DNA of 64,000 nucleotides from contig NZ_JAGRRD010000001.1 in the NCBI RefSeq assembly GCF_018122735.1, positions 1,161,887-1,225,886 of the forward strand, written 5' to 3'. The notes under the pieces were generated by a model, which ran no database searches, was not told where the DNA came from, and saw nothing but the letters and a program-made list of their open reading frames with translations. A program made the position numbers and the translations under genes. Source of the DNA: Azoarcus sp. L1K30. GTDB taxonomy: Bacteria > Pseudomonadota > Gammaproteobacteria > Burkholderiales > Rhodocyclaceae. This document shows, piece by piece, positions 18,802-27,522 of the stretch. Every line of letters begins with the position of its first letter. The first letter of the stretch is position 1.

Positions 18802-19500
18802 ATGTGCGGTCGATATGCGCTCTACGGGCCTCGCTCCCGCCTCTATGATCAGTTCGACATTGTCGACGATGATGTCGATGAAAAGCCGCGCGACATGCCC
18901 GTCGATCCGTTCTCTAGCTACAACATCGCCCCATCCCAGTCGCCACCGGTTATCCGCACGCGCCCGGGCGCCGCACGCGAGCTGATCCGGGCGCGCTGGG
19001 GCCTGTTGCCCAGTTGGGTGCAAGACCCCGGGAAGCTGGCTCAACCGATCAATGCGAAGATCGAGACGGCGGCAGAAAAGCCGATGTTCCGGCACGCGTT
19101 CAGGAAGTCGCGAGTGATCGTCCCGGCCTCGGGATTTTATGAGTGGCGGCCCGGCCCCGACTTCAAGCAGCCGTTCTTCGTTCGCCCTGCCGGCGAACAG
19201 CTGTTCGGCTTTGCCGCCCTGCTCGAGCATTGGGCCGGTACCGACGGCCCGCTGCTTACCTTCGCCATTCTCACCACTGCCGCGAATGAGTTGATGCGCC
19301 CGATCCACGACCGGATGCCGGTCATACTTCAGCCTGACGATTACGCCGCCTGGCTTGATCCCGGCATCACCGATGCGCAGATTGTGCACGAGCTGGCAGG
19401 TCAGTTCCCGCCGGAGCAGATGGCGCTCCATCCGGTGAACCGGGCGGTTGGCAATCCACGGTCACAAGGGCCGGGACTCATCGAGCCCGTCGAGATCTAG
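18802..19500 (+). CDS. SOS response-associated peptidase family protein (SRAP, YedK/HMCES-like)
   Basis: 232-aa SRAP protein that covalently captures abasic sites in single-stranded DNA through its N-terminal cysteine. Cys2 (MCGRYAL) is the catalytic nucleophile after Met removal. Other family motifs are present: YNIAPSQ, RWGLLPSWV, NAKIETAAEKPMFRHAF, SGFYEW with the conserved Glu, and HDRMPVIL. AAGGAGG sits ideally before the ATG. No LexA box was found upstream, so SOS control is not implied here. Confidence 0.95.
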   Translation: MCGRYALYGPRSRLYDQFDIVDDDVDEKPRDMPVDPFSSYNIAPSQSPPVIRTRPGAARELIRARWGLLPSWVQDPGKLAQPINAKIETAAEKPMFRHAFRKSRVIVPASGFYEWRPGPDFKQPFFVRPAGEQLFGFAALLEHWAGTDGPLLTFAILTTAANELMRPIHDRMPVILQPDDYAAWLDPGITDAQIVHELAGQFPPEQMALHPVNRAVGNPRSQGPGLIEPVEI

Positions 19501-19593
19501 GCGTATGCCGCGATGCCAATCAATTCCGGATAGCGCATGATGCACGCGCGCCCATCTGCAACCTTCCATCAAGCGCGTCATCGAGTGATAAAA

Positions 19594-19785
19594 ATGATAC
19601 GAACGTACCTTGTCGTCTTCCTTGCCATTGCCGGCTTTGCTGTAACGCAAGCGCACGCCCAGTGCTCATTCGGGAGTTCGAGGGCTGACGAAACCCTGGA
19701 GCATGGCGGTGGTTGCCGGAAGAGCTCGCCCCCTGGGCAGTGTTGCCATTTGGACAATCGGACCGGGACTGTTCATTGCCACTGA
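19594..19785 (+). CDS. Small secreted Cys-rich peptide
   Basis: 63 aa from the ATG at 19594. Residues 1-22 are a clean Sec signal (YLVVFLAIAGFAVTQAHA, cleavage AHA/Q). The 41-residue mature part has five Cys (24, 41, 50, 51, 62) plus His residues at the C-terminus (HCH). The frame opens upstream to 19537, but that extension would destroy the signal peptide. The ribosome site is weak. No known family is recognised; the signal and Cys pattern argue for a real exported peptide. Confidence 0.5.
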   Translation: MIRTYLVVFLAIAGFAVTQAHAQCSFGSSRADETLEHGGGCRKSSPPGQCCHLDNRTGTVHCH

Positions 19786-19993
19786 TGGTCAGTCATCACA
19801 TCGCTTGCGGAGCTGGTTCTCCGTTGGCCCGCCCACGCGATTGTCTGGCGAATCCGACGTGATTGACTTCGCTGCCTCTCACCTGTTCGGTCCTCAGTCG
19901 GCATAACATGCAGTCGTCGGCAACGCTCCGATCAGTGCGAATTGTCGCCGTGCATCAGCCGGAACGCTTCCAGGAAATCTTGAGCGCTGCTGT

Positions 19994-20881
19994 CTAGATT
20001 CTTGAATGTGCTGCACGCAGTTCCGCCAGGAATGCATCGCGAAGCAAATTGGGTTGAGCGTCCTTGTGCGTAATGGCCATGAATGGCGTATGAAAGAAGA
20101 GACTCGCTGGCAACAGGGGCCGCATTCTGTTCTCCCCCACCCATCGCTGTGCAAACTGCTCCGGCACAAAGCCGATGTACTTCCCGCTCAGAATCAAGGT
20201 GGTCACGCCTTCAATCTTGTTCGTCCGAGCAGCCGGACTCTTATCCGGGAAGAGCGCCTGAAACCTGGCATTGAGCGTATAGCCCGGAACAACGAAATCC
20301 TGAGCCTTGATCAAATCGATACTCAGGTCCGCATCTGCGACATGAAAGATGTCATGCCCTGCCCCACAGTAGAGAAACAGCGTCTCATCATACAGATGGC
20401 AATACTGCACTGCTGGCAGTTGGTGATGAAACGGAATGACACCAACGAGCGCACGTCCCTCAATAACGGCACGCTCCACCTCATTCGGCGAACCGACATT
20501 TAGCTCAATCCTGACGTCCGGTCCAATCTCGCGAAATCGAGCCAGCGCAAGGCTGGTATGAGCGTTTGTGTCGGCAACCATATCGTCGGTCAAGCTCAAG
20601 GTGAGTGTCCCCACCAGCCGGCTATGGGCAGCGTTGACCGCGGTGCGAAAGCGTTCGAGATCCGAGAACAACTGCAGTGTGGCCTCGTACACAACACGGC
20701 CGTGGTCCGTAAGCATGAAGCCCGACCGCCCCCGCATGCACAGTCTTAGGTCCAGCCTGATCTCCAGATCTTTCATATAGCGACTGATCGCTGAACGCCC
20801 GACGTTCAACTCGACCTCGGCTGCGGAAAAACCGCCGCATTCCACCACCGTTCGAAACACTCTCAACAAGTGGATATCCAT
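19994..20881 (-). CDS. LysR-family regulator of the ureohydrolase/symporter genes
   Basis: 295-aa LTTR with an N-terminal winged helix (MDIHLLRVFRTVVECGGFSA, then AISRYMKDLEIRLDLRLC) and a C-terminal periplasmic-binding-like effector domain. The start at 20881 is chosen because an AAGG element precedes it and because a 23-bp palindrome would otherwise lie in the coding region; in-frame starts at 20932 and 20953 exist. It is divergent from the ureohydrolase gene, the usual LTTR arrangement. GbuR-type control of guanidinobutyrate use is an inference. Confidence 0.9.
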   Translation of the reverse strand: MDIHLLRVFRTVVECGGFSAAEVELNVGRSAISRYMKDLEIRLDLRLCMRGRSGFMLTDHGRVVYEATLQLFSDLERFRTAVNAAHSRLVGTLTLSLTDDMVADTNAHTSLALARFREIGPDVRIELNVGSPNEVERAVIEGRALVGVIPFHHQLPAVQYCHLYDETLFLYCGAGHDIFHVADADLSIDLIKAQDFVVPGYTLNARFQALFPDKSPAARTNKIEGVTTLILSGKYIGFVPEQFAQRWVGENRMRPLLPASLFFHTPFMAITHKDAQPNLLRDAFLAELRAAHSRI

Positions 20882-20948
20882 GTCGCTGACCTTCCCATAG
20901 AGGCCTTTTCGCTTGGCTGATTTTGTTTCCATGTTTGTTATCCAAATG

Positions 20949-20971
20949 TTCAATAAAAATCATTTATTGAA
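20949..20971. promoter_or_regulatory. LysR-type operator palindrome
   Basis: Perfect 9-bp inverted repeat TTCAATAAA / TTTATTGAA with a 5-base spacer in the gap between the LysR gene and the ureohydrolase gene. It contains a T-N11-A LTTR core and is the obvious binding site for the divergent regulator. Confidence 0.7.
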
Positions 20972-21065
20972 ACATACGCTCACGCAGATACTTTTTCCAC
21001 GCCGGAATCGCACGCTCCGCGAAAAACCGTCGGATCCGTTCAACCAAATCTGCCAAAGGCGACAC

Positions 21066-22037
21066 ATGTCTGCGAAAAAGATCCTTTACACCCCTACTCC
21101 CTCGGAAATCGTACCGCGCTTCGCGGGCCTTTCCACTTTCATGCGGCTTCCATATCTGCCACCAAGTGAGGCGGCTTTCGCCGATATCGGCTTGATCGGC
21201 GTGCCGTGGGATGGCGGCACGACCAACCGACCCGGCGCACGCCACGGGCCTCGCCAAGTGCGCGAGTTGTCCTCGCTCATGCGCAATTACCATCCGGCCC
21301 TGCGGATGAGCCCCTACGAGTTGGCCAATTGTGTGGACTTGGGAGATGCACCAGTTAATCCGGTCAGCATCGACGATACGATCCAGATGATCGAGACCTT
21401 CTATCGCGACGTCGTCAGCCGCGGCATCGCACCGTTGTCTGCCGGTGGCGATCATTTGGTAAGCCTGCCGATTCTCCGGGCGCTCGCGCATCAGCACGGA
21501 ACGATGGGCATGGTTCATTTCGATGCCCACACCGACACCTGGGACACCTACTTCGGCGATTACAGGTACACCCATGGCACGCCGTTTCGCCGCGCAATCG
21601 AAGAGGGAGTGCTCGATCCGAAGCGCACCGTCCAGATCGGCATCCGCGGCGGCGTATACGACGCGAACGATGGCGACTGGGGACTTGAGCAGGGTATCCG
21701 CGTAATCACCATTGAGGAATACAACGACCTGGGGCCGGACGCAGTGATCGCAGAAGCTCGACGCGTCGTCGGTGATGGTCTCACTTACGTGACCTTCGAC
21801 GTGGATGCGCTGGATCCAGTCTATGCCCCCGGTACCGGCACACCTGAGATCGGTGGTCTGAACACCTTTGACTGCCAAAAGATGCTACGTGGCCTACGTG
21901 GTCTCAATCTGGTCGGGGGAGACGTTGTCGAAGTGTCGCCGCCCTTCGACCCCAGTGGCAATACCGCGCTGGTCGGGGCAACGATGATGTTCGAGATCCT
22001 CTGCGTTCTCGCCGACTCGCTGAACCAACAAAAATAA
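21066..22037 (+). CDS. Agmatinase-family ureohydrolase (guanidinobutyrase-like)
   Basis: Mn2+-dependent amidinohydrolase, 323 aa, releasing urea from a guanidino compound. Metal ligands are all visible: GGDHLV, HFDAHTDTWD, and FDVDALDPVYAPGTGTPE. The chosen ATG has AAGGCGA upstream; a longer frame to 20913 would overlap the operator. The neighbours, a LysR regulator and a Na+/solute symporter, match guanidinobutyrate or guanidinopropionate utilisation loci better than polyamine synthesis. Agmatine or guanidine as substrate cannot be excluded. Confidence 0.88.
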   Translation: MSAKKILYTPTPSEIVPRFAGLSTFMRLPYLPPSEAAFADIGLIGVPWDGGTTNRPGARHGPRQVRELSSLMRNYHPALRMSPYELANCVDLGDAPVNPVSIDDTIQMIETFYRDVVSRGIAPLSAGGDHLVSLPILRALAHQHGTMGMVHFDAHTDTWDTYFGDYRYTHGTPFRRAIEEGVLDPKRTVQIGIRGGVYDANDGDWGLEQGIRVITIEEYNDLGPDAVIAEARRVVGDGLTYVTFDVDALDPVYAPGTGTPEIGGLNTFDCQKMLRGLRGLNLVGGDVVEVSPPFDPSGNTALVGATMMFEILCVLADSLNQQK

Positions 22038-22118
22038 ATCTCATGCCAGGCGGAACTGATCCGGACCCTGTTCCTGCAGCCCGCCAGCGCAATGATCCAA
22101 ACTCCAAAGGAGCCTCCC

Positions 22119-23528
22119 ATGAATATCGATGTCATCATCGTGATTGGATATTTCGTACTGATGCTGGTGTGCGGCTTTGTAGCAATGCGAAAGCTGACCT
22201 CTACGGCCGACTATCTTGTTGCCGATCGAAACTTGCCCTACTGGGTGTTTTTCCCCTGTCTTTCAACTGTGATCCTTGGCGGCGGCTCCACGTTCGGGTC
22301 TGCATCCCAGAGCTTTCAGCATGGTCTATCGGGTGCATGGATTACGCTCATGTTCGGACTCGGGGTCGTTACGGTCGGCTTGGGGTTCGCTGGAAAACTC
22401 GCCAAACTGAAGGTCTTCACGCTGAGCGAAATGCTTGAGCGCCGCTATGCGCATGGGACACGTTATGTCAGCGCGATCATTGCTGCCATCTATTCAACGC
22501 TGATCTCCGTGGTTCAGATCGTTGCGCTTGGTGCCGTATTGAAAGCACTCCTCGGATGGGATCTGGCAACCGGCATTGTCGTGGGTGGCGTCGTAACAAT
22601 GGCCTACACACTCATTGGAGGCATGATCGCAATCACGATTACGGATTTCATCCAGTTCATCCTGATGACGGTCGGTGTCGCGCTACTGATCCCAGCCGGA
22701 ATTGATGCGGCTGGCGGTGTTGCGGCAGTCAAGGCGGCTGTTCCCGAGGAGTTTCTGACCCTCACCAACATCAGCGGCAGCCGGTTGCTGGGGCTGTTTC
22801 TGTCTCTGTACCTTGGCATCATGATTGGACAGGACATCTGGCAACGGATCTTCACCGCAAAGAACGAAAGCGTCGCAAGATTCGGCTCGATCTCGGCCGG
22901 GATCTATTCCATTGGCTGGGGTGCAGCCATGGGTGTCTGCGGAGTCCTTGCCTACGTCCTGCTTCCCAATCTGGACTCACCGCAAGACGCACTGCCGGAA
23001 CTGGTAGTCAAAGTGATGCCCGCTGGCTTGAGCGGAATCGTGCTCGCCGCACTGATGTCCGCGTTGATGTCGACGGTCAGCTCGACCGTACTGGCTTCGG
23101 CCACGCTCATTACGAACGACCTGCTCAAGCCTGTACTCGGGTTCGATGAACAAAAAGAGCTCGCAGTATCACGTTGGGTTACCGCAGTCGTCAGCGTGGC
23201 GGTCATCGTTCTTGCGATTTTCATCGGCGACGTCTTTGTCGCACTCGATACGGCTTACTCGTACCTGTCAGGCTGCCTGTTCGTGCCGATCATGGCCGCT
23301 CTCTTCTGGAAGAAGGCAACTTGGCAGGGTGCAATCAGCTCGATTCTGGCGAGCGGAGTCATCGTCAGCTTCTGTCTGGCAAAGTTTGGTGCGGCTGCTT
23401 CAGAACCCGTCGTATACGGCATCCTATCGAGCGCGATGATCATGGGATTGGTCAGTGCGTTCGTCGGAGGGCCACAGCCGAGCGACCTTATTGAGTGGGA
23501 AAAGGATCGCGTTGATGCAAATGCATAA
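22119..23528 (+). CDS. Sodium:solute symporter (SSS family)
   Basis: 469-aa secondary transporter with about 13 helices. The ATG at 22119 follows AAAGGAG by six bases. SSS signatures include ADYLVADRNLPYW, an unwound TM1 (LGGGSTFGSAS) and LVSALMSTVSS-like LAALMSALMSTVSSTVLA with Ser/Thr of the Na2 site. It is 81 bases downstream of the ureohydrolase gene, so it probably imports the guanidino substrate. A strong hairpin follows the stop. Confidence 0.92.
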   Translation: MNIDVIIVIGYFVLMLVCGFVAMRKLTSTADYLVADRNLPYWVFFPCLSTVILGGGSTFGSASQSFQHGLSGAWITLMFGLGVVTVGLGFAGKLAKLKVFTLSEMLERRYAHGTRYVSAIIAAIYSTLISVVQIVALGAVLKALLGWDLATGIVVGGVVTMAYTLIGGMIAITITDFIQFILMTVGVALLIPAGIDAAGGVAAVKAAVPEEFLTLTNISGSRLLGLFLSLYLGIMIGQDIWQRIFTAKNESVARFGSISAGIYSIGWGAAMGVCGVLAYVLLPNLDSPQDALPELVVKVMPAGLSGIVLAALMSALMSTVSSTVLASATLITNDLLKPVLGFDEQKELAVSRWVTAVVSVAVIVLAIFIGDVFVALDTAYSYLSGCLFVPIMAALFWKKATWQGAISSILASGVIVSFCLAKFGAAASEPVVYGILSSAMIMGLVSAFVGGPQPSDLIEWEKDRVDANA

Positions 23529-23568
23529 GGTCAATCAATAACACGAAGCGCACCAGCGCTTCGACGGC

Positions 23569-23603
23569 TACGGGCGGCTCACTGATTGGCAGAGCCGCCC
23601 GTA
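23569..23603 (+). terminator. Terminator hairpin after the symporter
   Basis: Perfect 12-bp stem TACGGGCGGCTC / GAGCCGCCCGTA with an 11-base loop, 41 bases after the stop. No U-tract follows, so termination efficiency is uncertain. Confidence 0.6.
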
Positions 23604-23940
23604 TGTGAAGGATCTCCAATCGACGAAAGCTCATTGGACGATCACTTGAGCGTCAAGGCGCCCAGATTCAGACCTGGTGCCGCCGAACGTATCTCTCCGA
23701 TATCTCACTCGAACCGCTTCCCCCTTTCCGGTCGAGTGCATGAAACGCCCCGCCACACATCTGATCACCAGACACGCAGATGCCACTCTGATCGATCTCT
23801 GCCGCATGACCTTCGGAAGTCAGTCGGTTCGAGTGACAATTGATGCGCTTCCTTGCCAAGAGCTGCGCTGTTTATCTCTCGCCACTAGACACTGTGAAAA
23901 TGGATGTCGGATTTTCTGTTCCTCTTCTGGCGAGCGCGAA
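23604..23940. other. Intergenic region between convergent genes
   Basis: About 340 bases. A Cys-rich forward frame starting near 23740 is open but lacks a ribosome site and overlaps the ankyrin gene antisense, so it is not called. Nothing else recognisable. Confidence 0.4.
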
Positions 23941-24648
23941 TCAGGGATTGCTCCGTGCGCCCTCCAGGATCTTCACCATCTCCACGTAGCCACGCTGCCT
24001 GGCCAGCATCAGGGGCGTGTTGCCGTGGCGATCGGCAAGTTGCAGGTTGGCACCCGCATCGACCAAGGCGCGTAACGTAGCCTGGTGGCGTGGGCCGCCA
24101 TCGCCCAACACGACGGCTTCGATGGCTGCGGTCCAGTGCAGGTTATTGACGTGGTCGAGCGGCGCGCCTGCGACAATCAGCTGGCGTACGATGCCGTCGT
24201 GGCCGAGATGGGCAGCTGCGATCAGCGCAGTGCCGTCGTAACGGCTGGTGGTCAATCTTGCGCTGGCACCGAGCGCGAGCAGCAGGCGCAGGCTGTCTTC
24301 GTCGTCAGCTACGGCAGCAATGGTCACGGCATCGTAACGATCGTCTTCCAGCAGCCCCGGATCGGCCCCGGCTTGCATCAACATCTTGATGACCTCGCGC
24401 TGCCGGGCATAGGTCGCCACATGGAGTGGTGTGCGGCCATAGAGGTCGCGGATATTCAGGTCGGCCTTGTCGGCAATGCCTCTCTGGATGGCGCCCACGT
24501 CACCGTGCTGGGCGGCAGCGTGCAGACCTCGGTATTGGGCGATTTCGCCAGCCGATGGCGGTATCTGGGCCTGTACTGTCGGTGCGAGCATGAGCGCTGC
24601 ACCGGCAGCGAGACTGAATATGATTCGCTGGATGCATACGCTCACCAT
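23941..24648 (-). CDS. Periplasmic ankyrin-repeat protein
   Basis: 235 aa from the ATG at 24648 (GGAG four bases upstream). A signal peptide (IIFSLAAGAALMLAPTVQA, cleaved at about residue 28) is followed by five to six ankyrin repeats, with loops such as DLYGRTPLHVATYARQREVI and DRHGNTPLMLARQRGYVEMV. It lies 8 bases after the secreted HbpS/GlcG-like gene, probably in the same transcript, downstream of a two-component system. Ankyrin proteins mediate protein contacts; partnership with the HbpS-like protein is an inference. Confidence 0.88.
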   Translation of the reverse strand: MVSVCIQRIIFSLAAGAALMLAPTVQAQIPPSAGEIAQYRGLHAAAQHGDVGAIQRGIADKADLNIRDLYGRTPLHVATYARQREVIKMLMQAGADPGLLEDDRYDAVTIAAVADDEDSLRLLLALGASARLTTSRYDGTALIAAAHLGHDGIVRQLIVAGAPLDHVNNLHWTAAIEAVVLGDGGPRHQATLRALVDAGANLQLADRHGNTPLMLARQRGYVEMVKILEGARSNP

Positions 24649-24656
24649 GCTTCTCC

Positions 24657-25148
24657 TCAGCGCAGGTAATCCTTGACCTTGTCGAGTGCGGCGACGGCGC
24701 ATTGCTCGTCCAGGTGTCCGCCTGGCGCGCCGCCGATGCCGACTGCGCCGATAACCTCATTCCCGACCTTGACCGGAACGCCGCCGCCGAGCAGCAGGAA
24801 GCCAGGGATGTTGCCAAGGGTGGCCGCGCCGGGATTCTTCTGCGAGGCCTCCAGCATGGCCGAAGTGTTGTTCTTCGCAGAGGCAGACGTAAAGGCCTTT
24901 TGCTGGCTGGCACCCAAGGTATGGGGACCGGCGGTGTCTGCGCGCTGCACGGCGCTCACATTACCTGCCCGGTCAACCACGGTCACGGCAACGTTGTAAC
25001 CGTTGGCGGCACAGGCGGCAATGGCAGCACTGGCAATCTGGTTGGCGAGCTCGAGCGACATGTTCTTTTCGCTGCGCACAGCGTCGGCATGGGCGGTGAC
25101 GGCAACGGATGCGAGTACGACAGCGGCAAGTTTGCGCAGTTGGGTCAT
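24657..25148 (-). CDS. Secreted HbpS/GlcG-family haem-binding-like protein
   Basis: 163 aa. Signal peptide at residues 1-22 (LAAVVLASVAVTAHA), then a full GlcG/HbpS (Pfam Haem_degrading) domain: LELANQIASAAIAACAANGY, VTVVDRAGNVSAVQR, IPGFLLLGGGVPV, VIGAVGIGGAPGGHLDEQCA. GGAG precedes the ATG at 25148. Known Streptomyces HbpS is an extracellular haem/redox sensor that controls the SenS-SenR two-component system. Here the gene is directly downstream of a sensor kinase and regulator, suggesting a comparable accessory sensor. Ligand not deducible. Confidence 0.88.
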   Translation of the reverse strand: MTQLRKLAAVVLASVAVTAHADAVRSEKNMSLELANQIASAAIAACAANGYNVAVTVVDRAGNVSAVQRADTAGPHTLGASQQKAFTSASAKNNTSAMLEASQKNPGAATLGNIPGFLLLGGGVPVKVGNEVIGAVGIGGAPGGHLDEQCAVAALDKVKDYLR

Positions 25149-25190
25149 GGTGTTCTCCTCGATATTGGTGCTTCGATAAATCGTGAGGGA

Positions 25191-25258
25191 ACTATAGGGG
25201 GACCCGGCCCCGCGGGGCATTCGGGCCAATACGCGGCGACCTCCGTAAAACTACGGAG
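25191..25258 (-). promoter_or_regulatory. Putative activator operator and promoter for the HbpS-like gene
   Basis: Perfect dyad CTCCGTA-AAAC-TACGGAG at 25241-25258 overlaps the stop codon of the response regulator gene. A good -10 (TATAGT, minus strand, 25196-25191) lies downstream with no usable -35, so the dyad would sit near -65, a usual position for a FixJ/NarL-type activator. It could alternatively be a weak hairpin ending the kinase-regulator transcript. Confidence 0.5.
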
Positions 25259-25886
25259 TCGCGCTATCGTCTGCCTCGACCAGCGCTGCGTACTGGCGGA
25301 TGAGTTGCGCGAGCGAATCAGCCTGCAGCTTGGCAAAGAGATTGGCCCGATGTGTTTCGACAGTGCGCGGCGAGACTTCCAGCGCGCGGCCAATTTCCTT
25401 GTTGGTCAGACCGGCGATGATCAGATCCAGCACCTCGTGTTCGCGCTCCGAGAGCTGTTGATAGCGTTCTCGCGCCAGGCGGTCGGCCTGATGGCGATGC
25501 CGCGACTGCACGTGCCGGCGAACCGACTGCTGCAAGGTGTCGATCAACAACTCGTCATTGACCGGCTTTTCGAGGAATTCAGCGGCACCTGCCTTGAAGG
25601 CACGCCGACAGAGATCGACCGTGCCATGGCCGGTGAGCATGATCACCGGCTGATCCACCCCTTGCGCGATCAGTTGCTCCAGCACCGTCATACCGCTGAT
25701 TCCGGGCATGCGGATATCGAGCACGATGGCACCGATGCTCTCCCGATCGAAATCGCGGATGAACGCTTCCGGCCTGGCCCAGGTGTGCACGCGCAGGCCG
25801 ACCGTGCCGATCAGCAATGCCAGGCCATCGCGCACGGCGGCATCGTCATCGACCAGATGGATCAAGGGCGAAAGCGGCACGCTCAT
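25251..25886 (-). CDS. FixJ/LuxR-family response regulator
   Basis: 211 aa. A receiver domain (acidic pocket DDD 13-15, phosphoacceptor D57 in VLDIRMPG, K107) is joined to a LuxR-type HTH (LSEREHEVLDLIIAGLTNKE and VSPRTVETHRANLFAKL). The ATG at 25886 shares one base with the kinase stop codon (TGATG), showing translational coupling. It is expected to activate genes downstream, notably the HbpS-like and ankyrin genes. Confidence 0.93.
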   Translation of the reverse strand: MSVPLSPLIHLVDDDAAVRDGLALLIGTVGLRVHTWARPEAFIRDFDRESIGAIVLDIRMPGISGMTVLEQLIAQGVDQPVIMLTGHGTVDLCRRAFKAGAAEFLEKPVNDELLIDTLQQSVRRHVQSRHRHQADRLARERYQQLSEREHEVLDLIIAGLTNKEIGRALEVSPRTVETHRANLFAKLQADSLAQLIRQYAALVEADDSATP

Positions 25887-27376
25887 CAATTACGCTCCCG
25901 AATCACCAGTGGCAAGGTCAGGCAGAACGCGGCACCGCCCTCCGCAAGATTAGCCGCATCGATGCGCCCGCCCATACCCGTGGCAAGCGTTTCGCACAGG
26001 CTCAGCCCAAGACCCAGCCCGTTCTCCTTGGTCGAGAAAAACGGTTCGAACAGGTGCGGCAACGCCTCCGGCGGAATGCCAGGACCGCCATCTGCAATCG
26101 TCAGCCGTGCCACGCTATCCTCCGCCTCGATCTGCAAAGCGAGCCGGCGGGCAGGTACCGGAGTATCCGCCATTGCCTGCAGCGCGTTTATCAGCAGATT
26201 GTGGATGATCTGCTCCAGCGCCACCGGGTCCGCCTGCACCTGCAAGACGGCATCACCGTCCAGCGCAGGTTTGAGACCGAGGCGGTCGGTTTCGGCCTGC
26301 AGCAGGGCGAGCACATTGCGTACGGCGGCATACAGATTGACGGGCTCCATCCGCTCGGCCAGGCCTGGGCGTTCAATCGCCCGACGCAGGCGGGACAATA
26401 CCTCGGCGGCACGGCGGGCCTGGCCGACGGCCTGGGTCATGGCGTAACGCGCGGTGTCGAGATCGGGGGGCTCGCTATTGAGCAAGCGACTGGCTGCCTG
26501 GGCGTTGGCCGAGACGGCCGCCAGTGGCTGATTGAGTTCATGCGCCAGGCCGGCTGCCAGCTCGCCGAGCGTGTTCAGACGCGCGATCTGACCGAAACGC
26601 AGCATCTCTTCGGCGCGCTGGCGGGCCCGTCGCTGCACCTGCAGCCAGGCAAGCAGGCCGCACAATGCAGCGCAACCCAGCCACCACAAGACCAGCCGCC
26701 CCCAAGGCAGGCTGCGCCAGCCGAGCTGGCGGCTGACCGCGACAGTGAAAGGTTGACTGTCGGCCGCGATCGTCTTGCTGAAGCTGAGGCGCTGGACCAA
26801 CGCGCCGCCTTCATGCACCACGCCCGGTGATACAACTATTTCCTGATCGTCCAATTGCAGGACGACACGGACCGGGCTGTCCTGCCGCGGCAACGGCCAT
26901 TCGTCCCACGGCACCATTGAATGAATGTCGATTTCGAGCGCGTAGCTGGCCGGGCGGGCCGCGAGCACGAGCCAGTAGTGTCCTGCGCTGGCGTCGATAG
27001 CGGTCAGCACGGCATGGCGCTGCCGTTGCGATTCAGCTGCCGCTGCGGCCAGCGCGACCGGCAATCTTCCATCCCGGGGAGCGGCCGTCATCCACCGCTC
27101 TACGCGAAGAATCTGCGAATATACCGCGGGCAACCTTTGTGCCGCCTGCTCCGCGGCATTCTGCCCTCCCGGCTGAAGCAGCGCCAGGGTTGCGAGGATG
27201 GCCTCGTGCTGCACGGCGCGCTGGCTGAGCAGGCGGTGGATGATGCGAGCATCCGTCTGGAAGGCATCTTCGTGCCGGGCATGGCTGGCAACCACTTCGA
27301 TACCGCTGGCAACCAGCGAGAGCGAAAGCCAGAGCACGACAAATGGCAGGAACACGCGACGTCTCATGAGCGACAT
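25886..27376 (-). CDS. Membrane sensor histidine kinase, FixL/DctB-like
   Basis: 496 aa. TM1 at about 8-29, a periplasmic sensor region of about 195 residues without a recognised fold, TM2 at about 226-245, then a dimerisation box LAHELNQPLAAVSANAQAA with H279, N-box NLLINALQAM and glycine boxes DGGPGIPPEA and GLGLGLSLC. The HisKA type is that of DctB/FixL partners of FixJ regulators, agreeing with the coupled regulator. The periplasmic domain faces the compartment of the HbpS-like and ankyrin proteins. Confidence 0.93.
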   Translation of the reverse strand: MSLMRRRVFLPFVVLWLSLSLVASGIEVVASHARHEDAFQTDARIIHRLLSQRAVQHEAILATLALLQPGGQNAAEQAAQRLPAVYSQILRVERWMTAAPRDGRLPVALAAAAAESQRQRHAVLTAIDASAGHYWLVLAARPASYALEIDIHSMVPWDEWPLPRQDSPVRVVLQLDDQEIVVSPGVVHEGGALVQRLSFSKTIAADSQPFTVAVSRQLGWRSLPWGRLVLWWLGCAALCGLLAWLQVQRRARQRAEEMLRFGQIARLNTLGELAAGLAHELNQPLAAVSANAQAASRLLNSEPPDLDTARYAMTQAVGQARRAAEVLSRLRRAIERPGLAERMEPVNLYAAVRNVLALLQAETDRLGLKPALDGDAVLQVQADPVALEQIIHNLLINALQAMADTPVPARRLALQIEAEDSVARLTIADGGPGIPPEALPHLFEPFFSTKENGLGLGLSLCETLATGMGGRIDAANLAEGGAAFCLTLPLVIRERN

Positions 27377-27522
27377 TGGCGGCGAAGAACCCCCAATTTA
27401 CCTGCAAACGTCCATCGAGAGTCATTCTCTCAAGGATCGGAGACTCAATCACTACCCCGTTGCACGCCAAGACCACTCGCGATGCGCAAGGTTGAGTGGT
27501 TGTAGCGTTCAGGCACTTCCAG

